Positions 24,832 to 33,251 of a stretch of DNA of 54,214 nt are shown here, one piece after another. The stretch's first letter is position 1, and the number at the start of each line of letters is the position of its first letter. The notes beneath the pieces are model-generated. The model saw nothing but the letters and a program-made list of their open reading frames with translations, was not told where the DNA came from and ran no database searches. This stretch comes from Nocardia vermiculata NBRC 100427 (lineage in GTDB: Bacteria > Actinomycetota > Actinomycetes > Mycobacteriales > Mycobacteriaceae), in assembly GCF_001613265.1 (NCBI RefSeq), contig NZ_BDCA01000040.1, positions 1-54,214 of the forward strand, given 5' to 3'. A program made the position numbers and the translations under genes.

Positions 24832-26307
24832 ATGATGTCGGATGCAGGCAATGTTCGCCCCGAGCAGGTGAGCAGGATCAGCACCTGGGATTACGAGGCC
24901 GACGTGGTCGTCGTCGGCTACGGGGTGGCGGGCGTCAGCGCGGCGATCGAAGCGGCCCGCGGCGGCGCCGATGTCCTGGTGCTGGAGCGCACCGGCGGCT
25001 GGGGTGGTGCCGCGGCACTGTCGGGCGGATTCATCTACCTCGGTGGAGGCACCGCCTTGCAGCAGGCGCTCGGCTTCGAGGACTCCCCCGAGAACATGGA
25101 AAAATACATGACGGCAGCGCTCGGACCGGGCATCGATGTCGCCAAGGTTCACGACTATTGCCAGGGCAGTGTGGAACACTTCGATTGGCTTGTCGCACAG
25201 GGTGTCCCGTTCAAGGAAGAATTCTGGGGCGAACCCGGCTGGGAGCCGCCCGCCGACCAGGGCCTGATGTATTCCGGGGGTGAGAACGCCGCACCGTACA
25301 ACACGATCGCCACCCCGGCGCCGCGCGGTCACCTCCCGCAGATGGCGGACAAGCACACCGGGGAGAAGGGCGGCGGCTACATGCTCATGAAACCGCTCAC
25401 CGACACGGCCGAGTCCTTGGGTGTGCGTGCCGAATACGACATGCGGCTGCAGCGCCTGATCGTCGACGCTTCCGGGAAGGTCGCCGGGGTCGTCGCCAAG
25501 CGGTACGGCAAGCAGGTACATGTGCGGGCGCGTCGAGGCGTGGTCCTGGCCACCGGCAGTTTCGCCTACAACCAGGAAATGATCGAGGAATACACCCCGC
25601 TGCTGGTCAACCGGCCCGCGGCGGCAATCGAGGAGCACGACGGGATCGGTATCCGCGTCGCGCAGGCACTCGGCGCTCGGGTCGCTCACATGGATGCGAT
25701 CGAGGTCGCGATTTTCGCTGATCCGCAACTGATGGTCCGGGGCATCCTGGTCAACGGACGCGGTCAGCGCTACATCCCCGAGGACTCCTACCCCAGCCAT
25801 ATCGGCCAGGCCACTCTGAGCCGCCAGCACAACGAGGCATTCCTGATCATCGACGAATCCGCTCTGGAACAGGCGCAGGGCACCGTCTCCTCGTCCGCGG
25901 CGATGCGAGCCCAACCGCCGACCTGGGTTGCGGAAACCGTGGAAGAGCTGGAGGCCGAGATCGGGTTCCCCGCCGGAGTCCTGCAGGCCACCGTCGAGGT
26001 CTACAACCGTCACGCCGCGAACGGCGCCGATCCGGTGCTGGGCAAGAAGCCCGAGTGGGTCCGGCCGATCGAGACGCCGCTGGCAGCCTACGACCTGCGC
26101 AACCACACCGGCGGTTTCACCCTCGGCGGATTGAAGACCGACCTCGATTCCCGGGTCCTGCACGTCTCCGGCGATCCGGTTCCGGGACTGTTCGCCGCCG
26201 GCCGATGCACCTCCGGGGTCTGTGCAGGCGGGTATGCCAGCGGCGCTTCACTCGGCGACGGCAGCTTCTACGGCCGTCGGGCCGGGCGCGCGGCCGCCGG
26301 GTCCTGA
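24832..26307 (+). CDS. FAD-binding dehydrogenase, KstD/fumarate-reductase-like
   Basis: A 491-residue flavoprotein from ATG 24832 (ATG 24835 equally possible), with AAAGGAG upstream. The FAD dinucleotide motif GYGVAG is at 29-34 in ADVVVVGYGVAGVSAAIEAA, with Glu-type ribose binding at the end of the second strand (VLVLE). A long insertion and a central region (VVLATGSFAYNQEM) follow, and the C-terminal FAD cap reads GGYASGASLGDGSFYGRRAG. That end resembles 3-ketosteroid-delta1-dehydrogenases and fumarate-reductase-like flavoproteins. It is shorter than typical KstD (about 510-560 residues). Together with the KshA-like oxygenase it suggests desaturation plus hydroxylation of a ring ketone, which is an inference. 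The upstream part of the open frame (24226-24831) is a shadow of the Dabb gene. Confidence 0.85.
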   Translation: MMSDAGNVRPEQVSRISTWDYEADVVVVGYGVAGVSAAIEAARGGADVLVLERTGGWGGAAALSGGFIYLGGGTALQQALGFEDSPENMEKYMTAALGPGIDVAKVHDYCQGSVEHFDWLVAQGVPFKEEFWGEPGWEPPADQGLMYSGGENAAPYNTIATPAPRGHLPQMADKHTGEKGGGYMLMKPLTDTAESLGVRAEYDMRLQRLIVDASGKVAGVVAKRYGKQVHVRARRGVVLATGSFAYNQEMIEEYTPLLVNRPAAAIEEHDGIGIRVAQALGARVAHMDAIEVAIFADPQLMVRGILVNGRGQRYIPEDSYPSHIGQATLSRQHNEAFLIIDESALEQAQGTVSSSAAMRAQPPTWVAETVEELEAEIGFPAGVLQATVEVYNRHAANGADPVLGKKPEWVRPIETPLAAYDLRNHTGGFTLGGLKTDLDSRVLHVSGDPVPGLFAAGRCTSGVCAGGYASGASLGDGSFYGRRAGRAAAGS

Positions 26308-26321
26308 GACCGGCGACTCCT

Positions 26322-26379
26322 CGGCAGCGGGTCCGGCGGGTGAGCCGACGTCACCGGCCGGATCCGCGATGCGCTGCCG
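26322..26379. terminator. Imperfect hairpin between convergent genes
   Basis: Arms CGGCAGCG at 26322-26329 and CGCTGCCG at 26372-26379 enclose further partly complementary GC-rich sequence, in the 82-base gap between the flavoprotein gene and the converging 26390-27169 gene. It probably acts as a bidirectional terminator. The inner stem is imperfect. Confidence 0.4.
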
Positions 26380-26389
26380 ATGGTGGGAG

Positions 26390-27169
26390 CTACCAGTCCT
26401 GCCAGGGGACGATCGTGTGCACGGGCCCGGCCAGCAACGTCTGCTCTGCCTCCGGGTACGGAGCACCCCGCCCCGCTTCGTCCCACTGCTGCTCCCGCTC
26501 GGCGATCTCAGCGGTCACAGTGGTCGGATCACCATCCAGGTACAGCAGCCGAATCCGCAGCGACCCGCTCGCGTACTCGCGGCGCGTCTGGTCGAACGGC
26601 AGCGTGGGATGCTGCTGCATGGTGTGCAGGGCGAACGTCCAGGCACCCGCCACGCCCGGACAGGTCAGCAGGTCGGGAATCCGAACCTGGTCCTGCCAGC
26701 GGAACTGCTCGTGCACCTGAGCGCTGTGCGGGTCGGCCAGATAGTCGACGGTGACGTGCAGGCCACGGTTGGGCCGGAAGGGTAACGCATCGGCGGACAC
26801 CTGAACCCGCGGCGCCACATAGCCTTTCACCGGCGTGAAGAATGCCAGCAGCGACCGCCGGACGCCGGGAAGCATCGGCCCGCGCCCCCATTGGAACGAG
26901 TCCTCCCCCAGCTTGGTCCACTCGGCGATGCTGCGCTCGTACGGCGGCCGGAACCAATACATGGCCACATAGTCGGTCCCGGCCAGCTCCCCGTCCGCCG
27001 TCGTGGCCGGATCGCGATCCCGACGCCGGGCCCACCGATCCCCCCACGCCACCCCGGGCAGCAACAGATTCTCCGGTCGATGGTCCAACTGATGCCACTC
27101 GTTGTACTCCCGATGTTGTTCGGGATCGGTCAGCTCGATGAACGAAAAGAATGCCCGCTCCGAGAACAC
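26390..27169 (-). CDS. Hypothetical protein, possible A/B-barrel fold
   Basis: A 259-residue cytoplasmic protein starting at GTG 27169, with a strong GGAGGTGA five bases upstream. The opening FFSFIELTDPEQHREYNEWHQLDHRPENLLLPGVAWGDRW resembles the strand-helix-PG-strand plan of EthD/Dabb-type domains, and a second similar unit starts near residue 133 (RGLHVTVDYLADPH). A tandem A/B barrel is therefore plausible but not certain. No catalytic motif was recognised. It converges on the flavoprotein gene and has its own IclR-type operator candidate 73 bases upstream, tying it to the same regulon as the two upstream ferredoxin-fold proteins. Confidence 0.7.
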   Translation of the reverse strand: MFSERAFFSFIELTDPEQHREYNEWHQLDHRPENLLLPGVAWGDRWARRRDRDPATTADGELAGTDYVAMYWFRPPYERSIAEWTKLGEDSFQWGRGPMLPGVRRSLLAFFTPVKGYVAPRVQVSADALPFRPNRGLHVTVDYLADPHSAQVHEQFRWQDQVRIPDLLTCPGVAGAWTFALHTMQQHPTLPFDQTRREYASGSLRIRLLYLDGDPTTVTAEIAEREQQWDEAGRGAPYPEAEQTLLAGPVHTIVPWQDW

Positions 27170-27241
27170 CTTTCACCTCCTGCATGCACGACGACGCGGT
27201 CGGTTCACGCTATGGGCTCGCACCGGCCGGCACCGCCCGTG

Positions 27242-27258
27242 ATTCCGTTCATCGGGAG
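27242..27258. promoter_or_regulatory. IclR-type operator candidate, site 5
   Basis: ATTCCGTTCATCGGGAG differs from the iclR/liv copy at four of 17 positions and keeps the CCGTTCA core and the CGGGA arm. It is located 73 bases upstream of the GTG start of the 26390-27169 gene, matching the spacing of site 3 to the VOC gene. Confidence 0.58.
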
Positions 27259-27339
27259 ATGTGGGGGTTCGGGCGGGGCCACTCGTCCGCCGGTGTCCCG
27301 GAAGGCGCGCGTCTGCGCACCGACCGGTCACCATGACAC

Positions 27340-28122
27340 TCAGAGGGATGTCCGCCCGCCATCGATGGGCAATACGGTCCCGGTGAGGGCGGAAGCCTGG
27401 TCCGAAACCAGGAAAGTGGCGCAATTGGCGACCTCGTCCATCTCCAGGATCCGGCCCATGGGCATCTGCTGCACCAGACCGTCCACGATGCCCTTGGTCG
27501 TTTCGTCTGCCAGCAGACCCTCGATCATGGCAGTTCTGATCGACGCCGGGCAGATCGCGTTGACCCGGATGTTGTGCCGGGCAAGGTCGACGGCCATCAT
27601 CTTCGTCAGGAGGATCAAGCCGTGCTTCGCGATCGGGTAGGCGGGAGCGTTGCCGACCGGCGGTTTGAGTGCGGCGGCCGAACTCGTGAACAGGATCGAG
27701 CCGCCCCCTCGCGCGAGCATCTGCTCCACAGCAAGGCGGGCCCCGAAGAACCCAGCCTTGAGGTGGACATTCATCTGCTGGTCCCAGTCCTGTTCGGTGA
27801 CGCCCGGATGGTATCCGGCCCCGCTGGAAGGCGCCGAGGCTCCGGCCGTTCCTGCGTTGTGCCAGAAAATGTCCACGCCGCCATAGGTTTCGGCCGCGAA
27901 CTTCATCAACGCTTCGAGGTCGGAAACCCGCGTGACATCACTGTGGCAGTATGCGGCCTCGCCCCCGCCACTACGGATGTGCGCAACGGTCTCGGCCCCG
28001 GCCGCATCGTCCAGATCGCTCACCACGACCCGGGCCCCTTCGGACGCGAATCGGACAGCCGCCTGGCGACCGATCCCCGCGGCCGATCCGGTGATTACCG
28101 CGACCTTGTCTTTCAGCTGCAT
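27340..28122 (-). CDS. SDR oxidoreductase
   Basis: A 260-residue classical short-chain dehydrogenase from ATG 28122 (the extension to 28296 is a shadow). Cofactor loop TGSAAGIG at 11-18; Asp36 after the second strand favours NAD(H). The NNAG position reads HNAG at 88-91. Catalytic Ser147/148, Tyr162 and Lys166 are present. The C-terminus has the usual GTVLPIDGG. An insertion around residues 95-108 (SAPSSGAGYHPG) lengthens the substrate loop. It lies 56 bases downstream of the MmgE/PrpD gene, likely in the same operon. Just upstream of its start is a CTTGTA half-site like the MarR operator candidate. Confidence 0.9.
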   Translation of the reverse strand: MQLKDKVAVITGSAAGIGRQAAVRFASEGARVVVSDLDDAAGAETVAHIRSGGGEAAYCHSDVTRVSDLEALMKFAAETYGGVDIFWHNAGTAGASAPSSGAGYHPGVTEQDWDQQMNVHLKAGFFGARLAVEQMLARGGGSILFTSSAAALKPPVGNAPAYPIAKHGLILLTKMMAVDLARHNIRVNAICPASIRTAMIEGLLADETTKGIVDGLVQQMPMGRILEMDEVANCATFLVSDQASALTGTVLPIDGGRTSL

Positions 28123-28178
28123 AGTTGTGTCCCTTGTATATCGGTGTCGTTTCGAGGTGCTTCGCATGCCGGTGGCGG

Positions 28179-29597
28179 TCACCCGAGAAGGGCGAAAAGT
28201 TCTCCGACGTCGTCGATCGATTCCAGTTCGCGGAATCCCGTCACCGCCCGATCGAGAGCCTGGCCCGGGATCGGGCGCGCGGCGTAGCCCGCGCAATCCT
28301 TGAACTTCGCGATCAGACCGTCCCAGGTCATCGGTGCGAGCGGATGACCGTATGCTCTGGGCTGCTGTCGCGTCAGCGTGCGACCGTCCCGGAGACGAAT
28401 GGCGATCTCCCCACCCGGAAACCCGGAGCCCGCAACGAAGTCGTACTGCTCGTCGTAGCGGGACTCGATCCTGTCGGCCATGGCAAGGACATCGAGGTCG
28501 GTCAGTTTCTCGTCGAAGTAGTCGGCGATGGTGACATCACCGCGCTGCAGTGCCGTGGCTACCGTGAACGGCACGCTCAGTTTCGCCAGCATCGAGTTGG
28601 GAGGACGGCGCCACTCTGCGAGTGGCTCGGTCTGGCCGCGCGCGAAATCTCCCACCGTCACGGTCGCCGACTCCACCTCCTGTGGCTCGAACCTGTGCTC
28701 GCGCATCAATGCCCGGACCATATCGATGAACACGTGGGTGAACGCACACGAAGGCCACGGCTTGAACCCGTCCTCCAGTACGTCGTAACGGACCCCCAGA
28801 TCGCCCAGCAGCAGGTCGCGGTCGTATTCGCCCTGGTAGTAGACATTCCAGAGGCCGTGCACCCCTTCGAAACTGCGGCGTACGCCGCTGATGCCTGCTT
28901 GCGCCATCAACGCGGCACGCACGCCGACCTCGCCTGGAACGGCATGTCCGAAACCACGGATGGTGGAGTTCTTGCCGAACACGATCTCGTGCGTACCTGC
29001 CGCTTGCGTGAATGCGATACCGAGCGCGTTCACGGTCTGGTTTTCGTCGAGGCGCAGCAGCTTGCTGCATGCCAGCGCGGCACCGAACACTCCGAACAGG
29101 GGCGCCGGATGCCAGGGAGCCATCCGCCCGCCCGGTTTTCCCGCGGCCACGGTGAGACGACATTGCAGGTCGACCCCCAACACGACGGAGGTGATGAATT
29201 CCCTTCCGGCGATATCGCCCTGCCGCTCGGCGAGCGCGATCGCGGCCGGAATCACCGGCGAGGAGATGTGCGCTGCGTCGGGGTGCAGGTCACTGAAGTC
29301 CTGGCAGTTGGCCATTGCCCCGTTGACGTAGCCGGCGAGCCAGGCCGGGGCCTTGCTCCCGAATCCGAGCAACGTGGCCTCCTGTTTACCTCCGAGGTCG
29401 AGCACCAGATCCGCCAGCGCCTTGGCCTCCGGCGACGTAGTAGAGGCCGGCAGGATCACGCCGGTGGTGTCGAGGATCGTTTTGCTGGTCATATCGGCCA
29501 CCCCGTCCGGGAGGTCGCTGTATGTGAGTGCCACAGCGTGCCGAGCCAGAACGAATGCGGCGTCCGCACCTGCATCCTCGATGTACCCAGTGGTCAT
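28179..29597 (-). CDS. MmgE/PrpD-family protein
   Basis: A 472-residue protein of the MmgE/PrpD family (2-methylcitrate dehydratase, aconitate decarboxylase and relatives), which act on tricarboxylic or other small carboxylic acids without metal or cofactor. Family landmarks are the N-terminal helical domain with DTTGVILPAS, VNGAMANCQDFSDLHPDAAHISSPVIPAAIALAE around residues 90-125, and the C-terminal domain with KPWPSCAFTH. The H-P-D/S-P-V region normally contributes active-site residues. ATG 29597 has AAGGAG upstream; the frame continuing to 29987 is a shadow through the regulatory region. The specific substrate is unknown; isomerases and hydratases also occur in this family. Confidence 0.88.
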   Translation of the reverse strand: MTTGYIEDAGADAAFVLARHAVALTYSDLPDGVADMTSKTILDTTGVILPASTTSPEAKALADLVLDLGGKQEATLLGFGSKAPAWLAGYVNGAMANCQDFSDLHPDAAHISSPVIPAAIALAERQGDIAGREFITSVVLGVDLQCRLTVAAGKPGGRMAPWHPAPLFGVFGAALACSKLLRLDENQTVNALGIAFTQAAGTHEIVFGKNSTIRGFGHAVPGEVGVRAALMAQAGISGVRRSFEGVHGLWNVYYQGEYDRDLLLGDLGVRYDVLEDGFKPWPSCAFTHVFIDMVRALMREHRFEPQEVESATVTVGDFARGQTEPLAEWRRPPNSMLAKLSVPFTVATALQRGDVTIADYFDEKLTDLDVLAMADRIESRYDEQYDFVAGSGFPGGEIAIRLRDGRTLTRQQPRAYGHPLAPMTWDGLIAKFKDCAGYAARPIPGQALDRAVTGFRELESIDDVGELFALLG

Positions 29598-29762
29598 ACC
29601 AGCTCCTTCGATCGTTGATATCCGGCGCACCGGGCGCCGGTTGCGCCGGAATTCGCTCGCCGATCGACATGCGTCCGAAGTGTCGGCGGGCGCGCCCCGC
29701 GGATGTGTACGGCTGTGCCGCTGTCTCCGGAGGGCATCGACGGAAAGCGATACAAGGCATAT

Positions 29763-29784
29763 ACAAGACTTGTAGACTACAAGT
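29763..29784. promoter_or_regulatory. MarR-type operator candidate (PrpD operon)
   Basis: Two overlapping palindromes: ACAAGACTTGT at 29763-29773 and ACTTGTAGACTACAAGT at 29768-29784 (perfect 17 bp). The same ACAAGnCTTGTAG string occurs between the MHS transporter and the MarR gene. It lies about 165-190 bases upstream of the PrpD ATG and about 350 bases upstream of the plus-strand SDR. Apart from this site, the 533-base gap 29598-30130 shows no gene. Confidence 0.6.
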
Positions 29785-30130
29785 ATCGGGAATGATCGAA
29801 CGATACCCGGATATCGACGCCCGGACAAGAGGTAGCGGAGGGGGTTCACCGAACAGCCGACCGACACATTCCACGACCGACGAGGTCGGCGCCGGAGACT
29901 CGCGGAGCGTGAATAGTTCTCTGCCGCATCCGTCTTCGACGCTTCGACCGCCGGGCTCCACATGCTCCACCTCGCCGCGGTCGTCATGATTGACGATCGG
30001 TGTGGCCACCGGCTACAACGGTAAACGCAACCGGATCGACGGCGCCTCCCGCGCCGCCCGGCCGGGACCGCGCAGTCCTGACCTTCCGGCCCCGATTCGG
30101 ATGCCCCAGCTCAACAACGACCGGAGAACC

Positions 30131-30982
30131 ATGACCACCGACAATCTCGATACCCCCTCTGTCACCGAACTCGTGGAAGCAGCCGAGGAGATAACCGACC
30201 TTCCGGCGCGCTTCCGCCTGGACGGAAGGCGCTATGTCGTCCTCGGCGGCGGCCGGGGAATGGGCAGGCACACATCGCACTCCTTGGCGCAACTGGGCGC
30301 TCGTGTCGTAGTGGTCGATTCCGAACAGGAACGGGCCGATGCCGTGGCAGCCGAAATCGGCGATGCCGCAGTAGCCAGGGTCGTCGACGCGACGAACGAC
30401 AAGGAAATGTCCGCCTTCGCCACGGATATCGGCTCGATCGACGGCGTGGTCGACGTCATCGGCATTGCTCGCTACGAGGCGTTGCTCGACGTTTCCGAAG
30501 CGGACTGGATGTGGGAACACGACATCGTGTTGCGGCACGCCTGGCTGGCGGTCCGCCATTTCGGACGCCGGCTGGCACAGCAGGGCCGCGGAACATTGAC
30601 TTTCGTTGCCTCCGTGTCCGGCTTGAGCAGTGCGCCCGGGCACGGGGCTTACGGGGTGTTCAAAGCCGGGCTCGTCTCCCTCGTCCGCACCGCCGCAGTC
30701 GAACTCGGCCCGAGCGGCGTACGCGTGAACGCGGTGGCTCCGGGATTCGTGCTCACCCCCCGGATGGCCGATGTCCTCGATGAAGCGCAGCTCGAGAACA
30801 GCCGCGCGGGCGCACCACTCACCCGGTTGACCACCCCCTCCGATATCGCCGCAGGAATCACATTCCTGGTGAGCGATCTCGCCGCGGCGATAACCGGGCA
30901 GACCCTGGTCATCGATGCCGGTGCGACGTCGAGCTACCCCTACCGCATGGGAGGCTCCGACAGTAGTCCCGCCGACGAATAA
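30131..30982 (+). CDS. SDR oxidoreductase with divergent NNAG motif
   Basis: A 283-residue SDR from ATG 30131 with GGAG upstream. There is an N-terminal extension of about 30 residues before the dehydrogenase core. Cofactor loop GGGRGMG at 39-45 with Asp63 after the second strand; catalytic Ser163, Tyr174 and Lys178. The usual NNAG is replaced by DVIGIAR (about 108-114), as in divergent SDRs, and the C-terminus has QTLVIDAG. It is divergent from the PrpD operon and converges with the MHS transporter, a perfect hairpin lying between them. Confidence 0.88.
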   Translation: MTTDNLDTPSVTELVEAAEEITDLPARFRLDGRRYVVLGGGRGMGRHTSHSLAQLGARVVVVDSEQERADAVAAEIGDAAVARVVDATNDKEMSAFATDIGSIDGVVDVIGIARYEALLDVSEADWMWEHDIVLRHAWLAVRHFGRRLAQQGRGTLTFVASVSGLSSAPGHGAYGVFKAGLVSLVRTAAVELGPSGVRVNAVAPGFVLTPRMADVLDEAQLENSRAGAPLTRLTTPSDIAAGITFLVSDLAAAITGQTLVIDAGATSSYPYRMGGSDSSPADE

Positions 30983-31004
30983 CCGAAAACCGCGACATCG
31001 CCGA

Positions 31005-31041
31005 ACGAGTCGCCGTAGCCGGGCCGGCTACGGCGACTCGT
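31005..31041. terminator. Bidirectional terminator hairpin
   Basis: A perfect 16-bp inverted repeat, ACGAGTCGCCGTAGCC at 31005-31020 and its complement at 31026-31041, with a 5-base loop, between the convergent SDR and MHS transporter genes. Confidence 0.8.
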
Positions 31042-31056
31042 ATCCGTCGGCAGGCT

Positions 31057-32415
31057 CTACCCGGCCCCGGAGGCAGCGCGGTCGCTGTCGCGGCGATCGC
31101 CGCCGATTGTGCTCTCTTCCTCGCCGGCAATGCCGCGGCCCGGCATGGTCATGATCACCGAGAACCCCAGCGCCGCCGCTACTGCGACCACACCGGCGGC
31201 CGCGTATGCGTTACCGGTGATCTCGGTGAACTTGCCGGCCAGGTACGGGCCGAGCCCACCGCCCAGGGCAGAGCCGATCCCGAAACCTATTGCCGCGCCG
31301 GTGTATCGCACCGAGGCCGGGAAGGTCGCGGTGAGCGTCGCGTACACCGGGACGGCCGCGGCACCGGCGAACCCGGTGAGAAGGGTCTGGCCGAGTGTGG
31401 TGACGACGAGATTGCCGCCGGTTGCCTTGATCAGGTACATGATCGGGAACATGATGACCGCGAGTGCCACCAGGAAGATCGCCATGGTGGTCCTGCGGTC
31501 GGACTTGTCGATCAACACGCCCGCACCGAATCCGATCGCGATTCCACAGGCGGAGGCGAAGGTAGCGATTCCCGCGGTGACCCCCGCCGTCATCCCTACT
31601 TGCTGCTGCATGAACAACGGCAAGTAGGCGGGAACTATGTAGCCGATGGCGAGTACGGACACACTGAGCGCAATGACCTTAAGCAGGTTGCGCGTGTGCC
31701 CCCGGAACAATGACCGCACCGGTGCCGTCGGAACTTCATGGCTGTCGGCGAGTCGGCGGAATCCGGGCGACTCCTCCAGTCGGGTACGCAAATACAGCGT
31801 ATAAGCCATGAGTGGAATCGACAGCAGTAGTGGGACACGCCAGCCCCAGGCGGCCATGGCGCCTTCCGAGGTCAGCATCGTGGTGAGGGCGACTGCGCCC
31901 GGCGCCAGTGCTGTCCCCATTCCGAAGCCCATCGGGGTCATCGCGCTCAGCAACCCATGGTTCGCGACCGATGCATGTTCGGTGACGAAGGTGGCCGAAC
32001 CGATTTGCTCGCCTCCGGCGAAGAAACCCTGGAGGAGCCGGGTGAGGACCAGAAGGACCGGAGCCAGGACGCCGACGGTCGAATGCGTCGGTAACGCACC
32101 CATCAGAGCGGTCGACGCTCCCATTCCGGTGATCGTCAGAATCAGAGTGAATCGCCGGCCGCGACGATCGCCGATGCGGCCGAAGACGATACCGCCGATC
32201 GGCCGGGCCAGAAACCCGGTGCCCAGGACCAGCAGTGAGTTGAGGACCCCGGTGACCGGGTCGTCACTGGGGAAGAACAGCGGCGCGAGGTAGACGACGA
32301 TGTAGGTGAAGACGATGAAATCGTATGCCTCCACAGCGGTTCCGAGAAAACCGGCCAGCGAAGCCCGGCGGACGGTTTCTCGTGTCGGCGCTGCGAAATC
32401 CGATGATGTGGTCAT
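31057..32415 (-). CDS. MFS transporter, metabolite:H+ symporter (MHS) type
   Basis: A 452-residue membrane protein with about 12 helices, related to shikimate, alpha-ketoglutarate or proline/betaine symporters. Typical features are AGFLGTAVEAYDFIVFTYIV at the N-terminus, ARPIGGIVFGRIGDRRGRR between helices 2 and 3, RLLQGFFAGGEQIGSATFVTEH in helix 4/5 and RTRLEESPGF before the central loop. Import of an organic acid is the usual role. ATG 32415 has AGGAG upstream. It is divergent from a MarR gene, with operator-like repeats between them, so the MarR protein probably controls it. Confidence 0.9.
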   Translation of the reverse strand: MTTSSDFAAPTRETVRRASLAGFLGTAVEAYDFIVFTYIVVYLAPLFFPSDDPVTGVLNSLLVLGTGFLARPIGGIVFGRIGDRRGRRFTLILTITGMGASTALMGALPTHSTVGVLAPVLLVLTRLLQGFFAGGEQIGSATFVTEHASVANHGLLSAMTPMGFGMGTALAPGAVALTTMLTSEGAMAAWGWRVPLLLSIPLMAYTLYLRTRLEESPGFRRLADSHEVPTAPVRSLFRGHTRNLLKVIALSVSVLAIGYIVPAYLPLFMQQQVGMTAGVTAGIATFASACGIAIGFGAGVLIDKSDRRTTMAIFLVALAVIMFPIMYLIKATGGNLVVTTLGQTLLTGFAGAAAVPVYATLTATFPASVRYTGAAIGFGIGSALGGGLGPYLAGKFTEITGNAYAAAGVVAVAAALGFSVIMTMPGRGIAGEEESTIGGDRRDSDRAASGAG

Positions 32416-32542
32416 GACGCTCCTGCATGGTGTGGCGCCCGCACGGGCACCCACCGGAGATCGAGAGTGATTCGGCGGAGAAGACCCGCCATGAAATCCA
32501 CCGCTTGATTCGTACACGGTGTGAGCAGACTAACAACGCATG

Positions 32543-32573
32543 CTTGCTCGACACAAGCCTTGTAGTTACCAAG
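32543..32573. promoter_or_regulatory. MarR-type operator candidates (MHS/marR)
   Basis: Adjacent repeats: CTTGCTCGACACAAG at 32543-32557 and CTTGTAGTTACCAAG at 32559-32573; across them runs ACAAGCCTTGT at 32553-32563. This shares ACAAGnCTTGTAG with the site upstream of PrpD. It is located about 70-100 bases upstream of the MarR ATG and about 130-160 bases upstream of the MHS transporter. Confidence 0.6.
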
Positions 32574-32643
32574 AGTTGCAGGGCCGCTATTATGAGAGCA
32601 CTGCGAGCCTGTGTATCCAGGCGGACGACCACCCGAAGGAGAT

Positions 32644-33198
32644 ATGAGCGTGCCCGTTCAACCCCGTGACGCCCAGCGCGGTAAGACCCAGGACGGAGAC
32701 GCCACACAAACCTGGACCGACGCGCAGTCGGACGCTGCATTCGAGGTCCTGGGCGACCGTTTGATCGATGCGATCCGGCGCTTTCTGCGCTCGAGTCGAC
32801 GAGAGCGAATCCAGACCAAGCTCTACACAGTCAACGGACGAGAGCTCGGCCCCGCCCAGATCGACGCATTCGAAGCAGTTGCCCAGGAAGGCGAGATCCA
32901 CATGAACCGTCTCGCCGCGCAGCTCGGACTCGATCCGTCGACCGTCACCCGTGCGGTGAATCCGTTGGTCGACATGCAACTCGTCGAGCGCTACACCGAT
33001 CCCACCAACCGCCGCTACGTGCGGCTGCGGTGCACCCCGGCGGGTGAAGAAGCCATCGCCCGCGTGATGGTGGAGCGCCGGAACATCATGCGCGAGACCC
33101 TCACTCCGATGGATCCGGAGCGCAGGCTCCTACTCGCCGACCTCCTCGAGGAGTACACGGCGCTGCTCGACAACACCCGGGCCTCGACGGAGGGGTGA
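32644..33198 (+). CDS. MarR-family transcriptional regulator
   Basis: A 184-residue regulator from ATG 32644 with AAGGAG upstream. A disordered N-terminus of about 30 residues is followed by the winged helix-turn-helix: LGPAQIDAFEAVAQEGEIHMNRLAAQLGLDPSTVTRAVNPLVDMQLVERYTDPTNRRYVRLRCTPAGEEA, with recognition helix DPSTVTRAV and the wing at DPTNRR. Helices at both ends form the dimer. It is divergent from the MHS transporter, and the shared palindromes suggest autoregulation plus control of the transporter and, 2.8 kb away, the PrpD-SDR operon. The ligand is probably the transported acid or its CoA ester. Confidence 0.9.
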   Translation: MSVPVQPRDAQRGKTQDGDATQTWTDAQSDAAFEVLGDRLIDAIRRFLRSSRRERIQTKLYTVNGRELGPAQIDAFEAVAQEGEIHMNRLAAQLGLDPSTVTRAVNPLVDMQLVERYTDPTNRRYVRLRCTPAGEEAIARVMVERRNIMRETLTPMDPERRLLLADLLEEYTALLDNTRASTEG

Positions 33199-33251
33199 CG
33201 CCGTCCGGCGAGCGCGTACCCACCGGGTGGTCACACCGGTGTCGCCGATAG

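Noticed and set aside
24715..26163. 482-residue minus-strand open frame
   Set aside because: Antisense of the KstD-like flavoprotein, which has a clear FAD motif; composition typical of a shadow.
28125..29618. 497-residue plus-strand open frame
   Set aside because: Antisense of the MmgE/PrpD gene, which matches its family along the full length.
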